Notes under the pieces: generated by a model
Databases searched by the model: none
The model's input: only the letters and a program-made list of their open reading frames with translations
Told to the model about the DNA's origin: nothing
Position numbers and translations under genes: made by a program
Shown here: piece by piece, positions 47,509 through 57,254 of the stretch
Numbering within the stretch: the stretch's first letter is position 1
How the letters are laid out: every line of letters starts with the position of its first letter
DNA from: Lachnospiraceae bacterium
GTDB lineage: Bacteria > Bacillota > Clostridia > Lachnospirales > Lachnospiraceae
Reading direction: 5' to 3'
Length of the DNA stretch: 64,000 nucleotides
Assembly: GCA_024403235.1 (NCBI GenBank)
Contig: JAKSSF010000010.1
Coordinates: forward strand, 1-64,000

Positions 47509-48394
47509 TACTTTATTTTATGTGTTAAAGCAGGGAATTAAAAATATTTTCCGAAATGCATGGTTTTCCCTTGCATCTATGGCTACCATCAGCGCCTGCC
47601 TTTTGTTGTTTGGTATTTTATTTGCGGTGGTTGCAAATTTTCAAAATATGGTGAAAACCGCAGAGGAAGGGGTTAGTATAACCGTCTTTTTTGAGGAAGG
47701 TATTTCGGAAGCAAAGATTCAGGCAATCGGTGATTTGATTGTAAAAAGGACAGAGGTTAGAAAAGCTACCTATATTTCTGCAGAAGAAGCTTGGGAGAGC
47801 TTTAAGGATGATTATCTTGGGGAATATTCTGATGGCTTTACTGAAAACCCTTTGGCAGATTCTGCCCACTATGAAATTTATTTGTCCGATGTATCATTAC
47901 AGGGAAACTTAGTTACCTATTTGGAATCTTTGGAAGGTGTTCGTAAGATTAACAAATCCGAAATTACGGCAACTACTTTAAGTGGTGTAAATGCTTTGAT
48001 TGGGTATGTTTCCGTGGGTATTATTATTATCCTGTTTGCGGTTTCTATCTTCTTGATTAGCAATACGGTTACCATTGGTATTTCTGTTCGTAAAGAAGAA
48101 ATCAATATTATGAAGTACATAGGAGCAACAGACTTTTTTGTACGAGCTCCCTTTGTTATTGAGTGTATTATTATTGGCGCGATTGGATCTATGCTACCTA
48201 TGGTTCTAATTTATGGTATTTACAATAATGTGGTTCAATATGTGGAAGATAAATTCCAGGTTTTGAGCCGTATTTTGAATTTCCTTCCTGCATCAGAAAT
48301 CTTTAGGTTTTTGATTCCTGTATCTCTGATTTTAGGGATTGGTATTGGATTTTTAGGAAGCTTTACTACGGTAAGAAAACATTTGAAGGTATAA
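47498..48394 (+). CDS. ftsX: cell division protein FtsX
   Basis: A 298-residue membrane protein with the FtsX layout: first helix WFSLASMATISACLLLFGIL, an outer domain of about 120 residues (TEVRKATYISAEEAWESFKD), then three helices near the C-terminus. The RBS AAAGGG lies in the end of ftsE. FtsX transmits FtsE ATP hydrolysis to the outer hydrolase encoded just after. Confidence 0.95.
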   Translation: MKISTLFYVLKQGIKNIFRNAWFSLASMATISACLLLFGILFAVVANFQNMVKTAEEGVSITVFFEEGISEAKIQAIGDLIVKRTEVRKATYISAEEAWESFKDDYLGEYSDGFTENPLADSAHYEIYLSDVSLQGNLVTYLESLEGVRKINKSEITATTLSGVNALIGYVSVGIIIILFAVSIFLISNTVTIGISVRKEEINIMKYIGATDFFVRAPFVIECIIIGAIGSMLPMVLIYGIYNNVVQYVEDKFQVLSRILNFLPASEIFRFLIPVSLILGIGIGFLGSFTTVRKHLKV

Positions 48395-48395
48395 T

Positions 48396-49673
48396 ATGAA
48401 ACTTGTAAGAAATAGTGCACTTTGTTTTTTGCTGGTTCTTTGTCTGGCAGGAAGTGCTTTTCAATTTCATAGAGAGGTTTATGCAACAGAAGAAAGAGAT
48501 TCTGAAACGGAAGAGAATGATTCTGAAGAAGTAGATACTGAGGCCATTCAGGAAAGCATCAGAGAAAAACAGGATGCTATTAGAGAGGCTCAGAACGAAA
48601 AGAAAAAGCTGCAGTCCGGTATCACAGATATTAAAAAGATGATTAACAGCTTGTCTAATCAGAAGAAGGACATGGAAAACTATGTGCTGCAGTTAGACAA
48701 GCAGATGACTTCTGTAGAGGAAAAGATTACCCAGATTAAAACTTTGATTCAGCAAAAAGAAACCCAGATTCAGAAAACCAGAAAAGAGCTGGAAGAAGCT
48801 GAGGCTGTAGAGGATGCCCAATACGAATCTATGAAGGTTCGTATTAAGCTAATGTATGAGCGTGGAGAAGACTTGTTTTTTGATATGCTTTTATCTGCAA
48901 ACAGTTATGGGGATTTCTTAAATAAGGCTGACTATATCGAGTCTTTTTCTGCCTATGACAGAAAAATGCTGGAAGAATATCAGGCTAACTGTGAATATAT
49001 CCATGCTTGCGAGGAACAATTGGAAGCAGAGGAACAGGTACTGGAAGAAGCCAAGAAAAGTGTAGAAACAGAGCAGGCCAATTTAAATACTTTGATTTCT
49101 ACCAAGAGAAATCAGATTAGCAGTTATCAGACAGATATTACCAATAAGGAAGCTGCGATTAAGGAGTACGAGGCAGAAATTGCAGCCAGAACAGCAGTAA
49201 TTCAGGCTTTGGAGGCGGCAGTTGCAGAGGAAGCCAGACGCTTGCAGGAAAGCGGTGGAGAGGTATCTGTCACTTACGACGGTGGTATGTTTGCCTGGCC
49301 TGCACCTTCTTATACAAGAATTTCTGATGATTATGGCAATCGTATGCATCCTACTCTTGGGGTACAGCAGTTCCATAATGGCGTGGATATGGCAGCCCCC
49401 GGAGGTTCCGCTATCTTAGCTGCCTATGATGGAGAAGTGGTAGCAGCAGATTATAATAGTTCTATGGGTAATTACATTATGATTAATCATGGTAATGGAC
49501 TCTATACTATTTACATGCATGCCTCTTCTTTAGCTGTGTCAAAAGGAACCTATGTGGTTAGAGGACAGAGAATTGGTTCTGTAGGTAGCACAGGCCGTTC
49601 AACCGGTAATCATTTACATTTTAGTGTTCGTAGAGACGGAAGTTATGTAAACCCTTGGGGATATTTGCGATAG
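48396..49673 (+). CDS. EnvC/PcsB-like peptidoglycan hydrolase (M23)
   Basis: A 425-residue secreted protein: signal peptide LCFLLVLCLAGSAFQFHREV, an acidic linker, a long coiled coil at about residues 45-270 (KEKLQSGITDIKKMINSL-like heptads), then an M23 metallopeptidase domain. The zinc ligands are in FHNGVDMAAPGG (HxxxD) and HLHFSVR (HxH). The order ftsE-ftsX-coiled-coil M23 with 1-base spacing strongly suggests the FtsEX-gated hydrolase of septal separation. Confidence 0.93.
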   Translation: MKLVRNSALCFLLVLCLAGSAFQFHREVYATEERDSETEENDSEEVDTEAIQESIREKQDAIREAQNEKKKLQSGITDIKKMINSLSNQKKDMENYVLQLDKQMTSVEEKITQIKTLIQQKETQIQKTRKELEEAEAVEDAQYESMKVRIKLMYERGEDLFFDMLLSANSYGDFLNKADYIESFSAYDRKMLEEYQANCEYIHACEEQLEAEEQVLEEAKKSVETEQANLNTLISTKRNQISSYQTDITNKEAAIKEYEAEIAARTAVIQALEAAVAEEARRLQESGGEVSVTYDGGMFAWPAPSYTRISDDYGNRMHPTLGVQQFHNGVDMAAPGGSAILAAYDGEVVAADYNSSMGNYIMINHGNGLYTIYMHASSLAVSKGTYVVRGQRIGSVGSTGRSTGNHLHFSVRRDGSYVNPWGYLR

Positions 49674-49765
49674 GGATTTGCTATGGAAAGTGGTCATAGT
49701 CTATAAGAGGATTTCATATACATATTAGAGAGTGATTGCAGTTTGCAACACAGGAGGAAATACCA

Positions 49766-50998
49766 TTGGAAGAAAAAAATACTCAGAGTCGTAAATTTTG
49801 GAGTGGGCTGGTTACCGGCCTGCTTCTTGCTATTTTAATTATGGGTACAGCCTTTTTGGTAAAGCAGTTATCTGTAATTCGTGCCATGAAGCAAAGTGGA
49901 AAGGATGTCAGTGAGGCAGATCAATTAGTCAATTCCTTTACCACAACCAAGATGGGCGTATTGGAAGATACTATTCGGCAATACTATTTGGAAGAGGTGG
50001 ATCAGGCTACCTTGGAAAACGGCGTGTATGAAGGGATTGTGGATTCCTTAAAGGATCCCTATTCTGTTTATTATTCCACAGAAGCTTTGGAAGAAATCAA
50101 TCAAAAAACAGAAGGAATCTATTATGGTATCGGTGCCTACATTACCAGAGATCCCCAATCTGATTATTGTATGATCAGTGGTGTGATTGCCAATACACCG
50201 GCCCAGGAGGCAGGTTTACAGCAGGATGATGTAATCTACAAAATCGATGGAGAAGATGTGATAGGATTGGAAACCAGCGAACTGGTAACCAAAATCAAAG
50301 GAGAAGAGGGTACTATTGTACATATGACCATCGTTCGTCGCGCAACCAATGAAACCTTGGAATTCGATGTAGAAAGAAGAAAAATCGAAAGCCCTACAGT
50401 AGAATCTTCTATGGAAGAGGACGGCATTGGATATATTCAAATTACAGAATTTGATGATGTGACAGAGGATCAGTTTGCAGAAGCTTTAGCAGTCTGTAAG
50501 GAATCCGGTATGAAAGGCTTGATTTTAGACCTTCGTAGTAATCCCGGTGGAAACTTAAATACAGTATGTGAAATTTGTCGTATGTTGTTGCCGAAAGGTT
50601 TGATTGTATATACAGAGGATAAGTACGGAAAACGGGATGAATACAGTTGTGAAGGAGATAGACAGTTAGAGGTACCTTTGGTTGTGCTTGTAAACGGCTA
50701 CAGTGCTTCTGCTTCTGAAATTTTAGCCGGCGCAGTCAAAGACTATGGGATTGGAACCATTATGGGAACCACCACCTTTGGAAAAGGCATTGTGCAAAGA
50801 ATCATTTCTCTGTCTGATGGTAGTGCAGTGAAGTTGACTGTTAGTAAGTATTATACGCCTAAGGGAAACAATATTCACGGCATCGGAATTGAACCGGATA
50901 TTATGGTAGAGTTTGACGCAGAGAAATATAACGAAGAAGATTTTGATAATCAGTTGGAAGCAGCAAAAGAAGAACTGAGAAAACAAATGGGAAACTAA
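49766..50998 (+). CDS. CtpA-type S41 C-terminal processing protease
   Basis: A 410-residue membrane-anchored protease: one N-terminal helix (GLVTGLLLAILIMGTAFLV), PDZ domain (GVIANTPAQEAGLQQDDVIY), and S41 catalytic domain with Ser in NGYSASASEILAGA and Lys in TTFGKGIVQ. The start is TTG at 49766, just after AGGAGG; another TTG 30 bases earlier has no RBS. It follows the FtsEX-hydrolase set and may process or degrade envelope proteins there. Confidence 0.93.
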   Translation: MEEKNTQSRKFWSGLVTGLLLAILIMGTAFLVKQLSVIRAMKQSGKDVSEADQLVNSFTTTKMGVLEDTIRQYYLEEVDQATLENGVYEGIVDSLKDPYSVYYSTEALEEINQKTEGIYYGIGAYITRDPQSDYCMISGVIANTPAQEAGLQQDDVIYKIDGEDVIGLETSELVTKIKGEEGTIVHMTIVRRATNETLEFDVERRKIESPTVESSMEEDGIGYIQITEFDDVTEDQFAEALAVCKESGMKGLILDLRSNPGGNLNTVCEICRMLLPKGLIVYTEDKYGKRDEYSCEGDRQLEVPLVVLVNGYSASASEILAGAVKDYGIGTIMGTTTFGKGIVQRIISLSDGSAVKLTVSKYYTPKGNNIHGIGIEPDIMVEFDAEKYNEEDFDNQLEAAKEELRKQMGN

Positions 50999-51002
50999 AC
51001 CG

Positions 51003-51683
51003 ATGAATGCATCCTTACAGATTGTTTGGGAAGATAACCACATATTGGTGTGTCATAAACCGGCGGGTATTGCAGTGCAGACGGCAAAACTGGGAGAACC
51101 GGATATGGAAAGCCTGGCAAAAAAATATCTTGCCAAAACAACTCCCGGGAAGGAACCCTATGTCGGTGTGGTACATCGCCTGGACCAGCCTGTAGAGGGA
51201 GTATTGGTGTTTGGAAAAGAAAAGACAGCCACTGCTTCTTTAAGTAAACAGTTGCAGCAGACAGCCCACAAACAGTATTATGCAAAAGTCTGGGGTGTTT
51301 TAGAAGAAAAAGAAAAGACCTTAGTGCATTTCCTGGAGAAAGATGGGAAAACCCATCAGGCTATTTTGTCTACTCCGGAAAAAGGAAAAAAGGCAGAATT
51401 GACTTATCGTGTTATAGAGGAAGCAAACCCTACTTCTCTTTTGGAAATTACCTTACATACAGGTAGATTTCATCAAATCAGAGCGCAATTATCGGCTATT
51501 GGTCATAGTATTGTAGGGGATTGGAAATATGGATCAAAAGAGTGTTTAGAGTGGTCCAAAGAAAACCATTTCCGTTATCCTGCTTTATGTGCCTATCAAT
51601 TGCAATTTCGCCATCCCAAAACAAACAAAGAGATGTGCTTTATACTCAAAAATGAGGACTTACCAAAATGGTGTCAACAATAA
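51003..51683 (+). CDS. RluA-family pseudouridine synthase
   Basis: A 226-residue enzyme that converts uridine to pseudouridine in rRNA or tRNA. It has the catalytic Asp in VVHRLDQPVEGVLVF and the later motif LHTGRFHQIRAQLSAIGH. It lacks an S4 domain, so it is the short RluA type. It starts 4 bases after ctpA and overlaps the next gene by 16 bases. Confidence 0.92.
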   Translation: MNASLQIVWEDNHILVCHKPAGIAVQTAKLGEPDMESLAKKYLAKTTPGKEPYVGVVHRLDQPVEGVLVFGKEKTATASLSKQLQQTAHKQYYAKVWGVLEEKEKTLVHFLEKDGKTHQAILSTPEKGKKAELTYRVIEEANPTSLLEITLHTGRFHQIRAQLSAIGHSIVGDWKYGSKECLEWSKENHFRYPALCAYQLQFRHPKTNKEMCFILKNEDLPKWCQQ

Positions 51684-53191
51684 CCAATGGATATGTATTG
51701 CTTGTGTTCTTTTTGATATCCTTTTTTATGAAAGAAGGATATTACGAAATTGGACAGGCAAAATATGAAAGTTTTTTCGTGTGTTCTGTAATATATCTGA
51801 TCGTGGTTGGTTTATTACATACCTGGCAATTGCTTGGAAAGAAAGAGGAAAGAGAAGGGAATCTATGTGCTTCCCTTTTTTCTTTTACTGTCTTGGATAA
51901 GGCAGTTCTTTTTTATGGCCTATGGGTATTCCTTTCTTTTTGTTTTTCCTCTTGGAAAAAAGAAGCCTTATGGGGGGCTCCCGGATGGAATATGGGGCTT
52001 GTGACACAATTGCTTTTGGTGGCCCTGTATTTTGCGGTTTCCAGAACGATAAAGCCTACCTATGAGATTCTTTTTGGAGTAGTAGGTATACAGTACGTGG
52101 TATTTCTTTTAGGAATTTTACATCGTTTTCAAATAGACCCATTGGGACTATATGTATATAACGAATTAACCATTCCCCAAAAGCAGCAGTTTTTATCTTC
52201 CGTAGGACAGGCCACCTGGTATTCTTCCTATTTGTGTGTGCTGTTGGGATTGGAATTATATGGTTTTTTGCAAATGGAAAACAGGAAACTTAGGAAATTT
52301 TGTGGAGGCGCTTTGGGCATTTCCTTTGCCAGCCTTGTGACACAAAATAGTGACAGTGCTTTTTTTGCATTATTTGTATTACTGTGTTTCTTGGGAGCCT
52401 GGGCGACCTATTCTTATGATAGATTACACAGATTTGTGGAAATGAATGCCATTCTCTGGGGGAGTTTTTTGGGGATTGGCCTTTTACAGAGAATTTTTCC
52501 GGAAAGAATGGTGCCTTTAGAAGCCTTGTCTATCTTCTTCAGTCAGAGCGTGCTTCCATTTCTCCTATTTTGTATCACTATGGTTTTTTTGATGGTAGCA
52601 GATGCTTATGCCCATGCAATTATTTTGAAAGGTTACAGGATTTTCTATAAAATAGTTTTAGGATTAGCTGTTGTTGCAGTAGTAGGCAGTTTGCTTTTCC
52701 TTTGGCTGGGAACAAAAGGGAAACTGGAAAACCTATCTTTGCCCGGATATTTTTATTTCCATGACCGTTGGGGCAGCGGACGCGGCATCATATGGCGACT
52801 AACCTGGGAAAGCTTCCTGGAGTTTCCCCTATGGAAAAAGCTGATTGGCACAGGACCGGATACCTTTGCTACTCAAATCTATGCAGTTGAGGCTACAGGA
52901 ACTGCCTTAAGAAATGTATGGGGCGATTCTACCTGGGTTAGCAATGCCCACAATGAGTTTTTAAATATAACCTATACCTTGGGACTGGGTGGACTGATTT
53001 CCTGGTTTTTTTTACTGGCAGCAGGGATAAAAGAAGGTTTCACAGAAATCAAGGGCAGAGACAGTTTTTGGCTGGCAGCAGCCTTGTGTGTACTAGGCTA
53101 TGCAGGGCATAACCTGTTTTGCTATGCACAGGTTTGTGCCACACCCTTTCTCTTTCTTATTTTAGCTGTTGCAAGAAGTAGAAAAAGTTGA
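51668..53191 (+). CDS. O-antigen ligase/Wzy-like membrane protein
   Basis: A 507-residue polytopic protein with about 11-12 helices. The outer loop and its end (RGIIWRLTWESFLEFPLWKK; GTGPDTFA; NAHNEFLNITYTLGLGGLI) match the O-antigen ligase/Wzy superfamily, which joins or polymerises surface glycans. In a Gram-positive the substrate may be a capsule or wall glycan; no glycan genes are adjacent. Its start overlaps the RluA gene. Confidence 0.82.
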   Translation: MVSTITNGYVLLVFFLISFFMKEGYYEIGQAKYESFFVCSVIYLIVVGLLHTWQLLGKKEEREGNLCASLFSFTVLDKAVLFYGLWVFLSFCFSSWKKEALWGAPGWNMGLVTQLLLVALYFAVSRTIKPTYEILFGVVGIQYVVFLLGILHRFQIDPLGLYVYNELTIPQKQQFLSSVGQATWYSSYLCVLLGLELYGFLQMENRKLRKFCGGALGISFASLVTQNSDSAFFALFVLLCFLGAWATYSYDRLHRFVEMNAILWGSFLGIGLLQRIFPERMVPLEALSIFFSQSVLPFLLFCITMVFLMVADAYAHAIILKGYRIFYKIVLGLAVVAVVGSLLFLWLGTKGKLENLSLPGYFYFHDRWGSGRGIIWRLTWESFLEFPLWKKLIGTGPDTFATQIYAVEATGTALRNVWGDSTWVSNAHNEFLNITYTLGLGGLISWFFLLAAGIKEGFTEIKGRDSFWLAAALCVLGYAGHNLFCYAQVCATPFLFLILAVARSRKS

Positions 53192-53215
53192 CAAGGAACA
53201 GAAAATCTTCTACTA
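53187..53215 (+). promoter_or_regulatory. SigA-type promoter for proS
   Basis: TTGACA, a 17-base spacer, then TACTAT, 49 bases before the proS ATG. No T-box leader is present. Confidence 0.7.
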
Positions 53216-53264
53216 TTTTTAGTTAGAGTAGTAATACAAAATATATAAAACGAGGAAAGATAAA

Positions 53265-54710
53265 ATGGCAGAGAATAAGAAAAAAGTAGAAGCCATTACA
53301 TCCATGGATGTGGACTTCGCACAATGGTATACGGATGTAGTAAAAAAAGCAGAATTAATCGATTACACCAGTGTAAAAGGCTGTATGGTAATTAAGCCTG
53401 CCGGCTATGCTATCTGGGAATTGATCCAAAAGCAGCTGGACGACAGATTTAAAGAAACCGGAGTAGAAAATGTGTATTTACCTATGTTCATTCCGGAAAG
53501 TCTTTTGCAGAAGGAAAAAGATCATGTAGAAGGTTTTGCGCCTGAGGTTGCCTGGGTTACCCATGGTGGCTTGAATCCATTACAGGAAAGATTGTGTGTT
53601 CGTCCTACTTCAGAAACCTTATTCTGTGATTTTTATAAAAATGATATTCAGTCTTACAGAGATTTACCAAAGGTATATAACCAGTGGTGTTCTGTTGTTC
53701 GTTGGGAAAAGGAAACCAGACCTTTCCTTCGTTCCAGAGAATTCTTATGGCAGGAAGGACATACAGCACATGCTACTGCTGAAGATGCAGAAGCTCGTAC
53801 CATTCAGATGTTAAATGTGTATGCAGATTTCTGTGAACAAGTTTTAGCCATTCCTGTTATTAAGGGTAGAAAAACAGATAAAGAAAAATTTGCCGGTGCA
53901 GAAGCAACCTACACTATCGAAGCATTAATGCATGATGGTAAGGCATTACAGTCCGGTACCAGCCATAACTTTGGTGATGGCTTTGCAAAGGCCTTCGGTA
54001 TCCAGTTTACAGATAAGGATAATACCTTAAAATATGTACACCAGACCTCTTGGGGTATGACCACTCGTCTGATTGGTGCCATCATTATGGTACACGGAGA
54101 TGATAACGGTTTGGTATTGCCGCCTAAGGTAGCACCTACTCAGGTTATGATTGTACCTATTATGCAGAAAAAAGAAGGGGTTTTGGAAAAGGCTGCAGAA
54201 TTAAAAACCCGCTTAGCAAGCTTTGGTAATGGTATTCGCGTAAAGGTAGACGATAGTGATAAATCTCCCGGTTGGAAATTCTCTGAACAGGAAATGCGTG
54301 GTATTCCACTTCGTGTAGAAATCGGACCTAAGGATATTGAAGCAGGAAAATGTATTATTTGCCGTCGAGACAACGGAGAGAAAGTAGAAGTTGCTTTAGA
54401 TGCTTTAGAGGAAACCGTGGCTTCCCTGTTAGAGCAGATTCAGGTAGACATGTTGGAAAGAGCAAGAACTCATAGAGATGAGCATACTTATGTGGCTACT
54501 TCTATGGAAGAACTTTCTGAGATTTTGGATACCAAACCTGGTTTTGTAAAAGCTATGTGGTGTGGTAATCAGGATTGTGAAGACAGCATCAAAGAAAAGT
54601 ATTCTGCAACCAGCCGTTGTATGCCATTTGAACAGGAACAAATCAGTGATGTTTGTGTGTGCTGTGGAAAACCTGCCAAGAAAATGGTTTATTGGGGCAG
54701 AGCATACTAA
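53265..54710 (+). CDS. proS: prolyl-tRNA synthetase (archaeal/eukaryote-like type)
   Basis: A 481-residue class II synthetase that charges tRNA-Pro. Its length and lack of the bacterial editing insert mark the archaeal/eukaryote-like form common in Clostridia. Class II motifs include [19 protein letters not shown] and [20 protein letters not shown], then [17 protein letters not shown] zinc-binding C-terminus has cysteines ([20 protein letters not shown]). It has its own promoter and terminator. Confidence 0.96.
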   Translation: MAENKKKVEAITSMDVDFAQWYTDVVKKAELIDYTSVKGCMVIKPAGYAIWELIQKQLDDRFKETGVENVYLPMFIPESLLQKEKDHVEGFAPEVAWVTHGGLNPLQERLCVRPTSETLFCDFYKNDIQSYRDLPKVYNQWCSVVRWEKETRPFLRSREFLWQEGHTAHATAEDAEARTIQMLNVYADFCEQVLAIPVIKGRKTDKEKFAGAEATYTIEALMHDGKALQSGTSHNFGDGFAKAFGIQFTDKDNTLKYVHQTSWGMTTRLIGAIIMVHGDDNGLVLPPKVAPTQVMIVPIMQKKEGVLEKAAELKTRLASFGNGIRVKVDDSDKSPGWKFSEQEMRGIPLRVEIGPKDIEAGKCIICRRDNGEKVEVALDALEETVASLLEQIQVDMLERARTHRDEHTYVATSMEELSEILDTKPGFVKAMWCGNQDCEDSIKEKYSATSRCMPFEQEQISDVCVCCGKPAKKMVYWGRAY

Positions 54711-54734
54711 AACTAAGTATTGTCACATAGAGAG

Positions 54735-54765
54735 AGAAAAAGCAGTCTGACAAGGCTGCTTTTCT
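54735..54765 (+). terminator. terminator after proS
   Basis: GAAAAAGCAGTC pairs with GGCTGCTTTTC around a short loop, with T residues. Confidence 0.75.
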
Positions 54766-54807
54766 TATATAATTTTGGGAGTAGATCCCAAAAAGAAAGA
54801 ATATTTT

Positions 54808-56157
54808 ATGGAAAAAACTACAATGAAAATAGCCTTGCCAAAAGATGTACAGGTGATTCTTCAAACCCTTCAAAAGAATGGGTATGAAGCCTATGCTGTA
54901 GGTGGATGTGTCAGAGACAGTATTCTAGGTCGCATTCCGGATGACTGGGATATTACTACTTCTGCAAAACCGGAGCAAATCAAAGCATGCTTTGAAAAAA
55001 CCGTAGATACAGGTATTCAGCATGGCACTATCACGGTCATTCTGCATGGAGAAGGCTACGAAGTAACAACCTATCGAATAGACGGAGAATATGAAGATAA
55101 TAGACATCCGAAAAGCGTGCAGTTTACAGCCAGTCTCAAAGAAGATTTAATGCGCCGAGATTTTACCACCAACGCCATGGCCTATAACGATGAGGTAGGA
55201 CTTGTAGACTACTACGAGGGCATAGAAGATATTCAGAAAAAAATTATTCGGGCAGTGGGAGATCCTATTTGTCGTTTTACAGAGGATGCTTTGCGTATTA
55301 TGCGGGCAGTTAGATTTTGTGCGCAGTTGGGCTATACCATGGAGGAAAAAACCATGGAGGGAGTGCGGGCTTTGGCACCCAATTTATCCCACATCAGTGC
55401 GGAGCGTATTCAGGTTGAATTAACGAAACTGTTATGTTCTCCCCATCCGGATTATCTTCGTCTGGCAATCGAAGGAGGCATTACGAAGGTAGTATTACCG
55501 GAATTGGATTTGGCCATGGAAACAGAACAACACAATCCCCATCATTGTTATACCGTAGGAGAGCATATTTTGCATTCTCTGCTATATGTTCCGGCAGATA
55601 AGGTGCTTCGTTATACTATGCTATTTCACGATTTAGGAAAACCAGAAACAAAGACAAGAGATGAAGCCGGAAAAGATCATTTTTATGGCCATTGTGATAA
55701 AAGTGAGAGCCTTAGTAAGCAGATTTTCAAACGCTTGAAAATGGATAATGACACTATTTATCAGGTAACAAAATTGGTGAAATATCATGACCTGGATATG
55801 GCCTTAACACCTTACGGCGTACGAAAGGCCATTGTGAAAATGGGAGAAGACCTATTTCCTAAATTGCTTTTGGTAAAGGAAGCAGACTTAAAAGCCCAAT
55901 CAGAGTATCAATATAAAGAGAAATGGGAAAAACTGGAAACCATCAAATCCTTGTATCAGGAAATTCTAGAGAGAAAGGATTGTGTCAGCTTAAAAACCAT
56001 GGCAGTTACAGGCAATGATTTGTTGGAAATCGGTATTCCACAGGGAAAAGAAATGGGTAAAATTTTGCAAGACCTGTTTCAACAGGTGTTGGTAAAGCCG
56101 GAATTAAATAGCAAAGAGATATTACTGAAAATGGTGCAAAAGAAAAATCAATTTTAG
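54808..56157 (+). CDS. cca: CCA tRNA nucleotidyltransferase with HD domain
   Basis: A 449-residue enzyme that adds or repairs the CCA end of tRNAs. The polymerase head has AVGGCVRDSILGRIPDDWDI with the two-Asp motif, and the basic motif RRDFTTNAMAY and RFTEDALRIMRAVRF. An HD domain follows (MLFHDLGKPETKTRD). The ATG at 54808 matches the family N-terminus; a TTG at 54775 lies in the terminator tail and has no RBS. Confidence 0.95.
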   Translation: MEKTTMKIALPKDVQVILQTLQKNGYEAYAVGGCVRDSILGRIPDDWDITTSAKPEQIKACFEKTVDTGIQHGTITVILHGEGYEVTTYRIDGEYEDNRHPKSVQFTASLKEDLMRRDFTTNAMAYNDEVGLVDYYEGIEDIQKKIIRAVGDPICRFTEDALRIMRAVRFCAQLGYTMEEKTMEGVRALAPNLSHISAERIQVELTKLLCSPHPDYLRLAIEGGITKVVLPELDLAMETEQHNPHHCYTVGEHILHSLLYVPADKVLRYTMLFHDLGKPETKTRDEAGKDHFYGHCDKSESLSKQIFKRLKMDNDTIYQVTKLVKYHDLDMALTPYGVRKAIVKMGEDLFPKLLLVKEADLKAQSEYQYKEKWEKLETIKSLYQEILERKDCVSLKTMAVTGNDLLEIGIPQGKEMGKILQDLFQQVLVKPELNSKEILLKMVQKKNQF

Positions 56158-56276
56158 AAACATAATTCAAATTATCTCTTCATAAGATAGCCTAGGACCG
56201 TAAAAATATAATCGGTCAAAAGGTATTTCAGTGCGAAAAGAAAATGCACAGGAATCTAACTTATGGAGGGGATTGT

Positions 56277-57254
56277 ATGAACGACAGAGCAGTGGCTGTA
56301 TTGGAAAACTATGATATGGAGGTACTTCGTACCTGGAAAGGGAGAAGTTCTATTCTCATGGAAACCACAGAAGGGCTGCGTGTCTTAAAGGAATACAATG
56401 GTCCCTTGGAAAAGCTACAGGTGCAAAAAGAAATCTTAAAAGCCATAGCAGAAAATGGCTACCCTAATGTAGAACAAATCTTTTTAACCAAAGAAGGGGA
56501 ATATACCTGTAGTGATTACGACGGGACCTATGTTTTAAAATCCATCTGGTCCGGAAGAGAATGCAACATCAAAGAAGAGATGGATTGCGGACAGATGTTG
56601 GAAAATATGGCAAAACTACATAAAAGCATGTATTTGCCGGAAGTGATAAAGCAAAATGAAATCAAACCACAATCTGCATTTACAGAGTTAGAAAAGCACA
56701 CCAGGGAACTGCGAAAGGTACGAAAATTTTTGACAAAACGAAGTCAAAAAAATACTTTTGAGCTTGCTTTATTAAAGAATTACGATTTCTTTTATGAGAA
56801 GGCTTGCAAGGTTTGGGAAGAGGGAAAACTCTTTTTTGCCGGGGCTCAAAATAGGTGGTCCGGCTACTTGTGTCACGGGGATATGCAGCATCACAACGCT
56901 TTACTAAACGAAAATCAAGTATACTTCCTGAATTTTGAGAAATATTGCCAGGAAAATCCCACCAAAGATTTGGTATTATTTTTACGAAAAATCATGGAAA
57001 AAAATAATTGGTCCTTACAGATAGGACAACAAGTGTTAGAATGGTATCAGAAAGAACGACCATTGGCAAAAGAAGAGTGGATGGGAATGTATTACAGGCT
57101 TGCCTATCCGGAAAAATTTTGGAAAATTGTAAACTTTTATTATAATAGTGGAAAAAGCTGGATTCCGGAACGAAACGGGGAGAAGTTAGATAAACTATTG
57201 ACCCAGGAATCCCAGAAGGAAATATTTTTGGAATGGATTTTGCAAAAGATATGA
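56277..57254 (+). CDS. CotS-family spore coat kinase-fold protein
   Basis: A 325-residue aminoglycoside phosphotransferase-fold protein of the CotS/YsxE type, found in the spore coat. The catalytic loop reads CHGDMQHHNALLNENQVYFL, but the metal-binding Asp that usually follows is Asn (NFEKY), so activity is doubtful. The P-loop region is degenerate. The ATG at 56277 has GGAGGG upstream. Its stop overlaps the ATG of the next gene. Confidence 0.82.
   Translation: MNDRAVAVLENYDMEVLRTWKGRSSILMETTEGLRVLKEYNGPLEKLQVQKEILKAIAENGYPNVEQIFLTKEGEYTCSDYDGTYVLKSIWSGRECNIKEEMDCGQMLENMAKLHKSMYLPEVIKQNEIKPQSAFTELEKHTRELRKVRKFLTKRSQKNTFELALLKNYDFFYEKACKVWEEGKLFFAGAQNRWSGYLCHGDMQHHNALLNENQVYFLNFEKYCQENPTKDLVLFLRKIMEKNNWSLQIGQQVLEWYQKERPLAKEEWMGMYYRLAYPEKFWKIVNFYYNSGKSWIPERNGEKLDKLLTQESQKEIFLEWILQKI

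Noticed and set aside
53165..53264. T-box leader for proS
   Set aside because: The leader is under 60 bases and lacks the T-box sequence and specifier stem.
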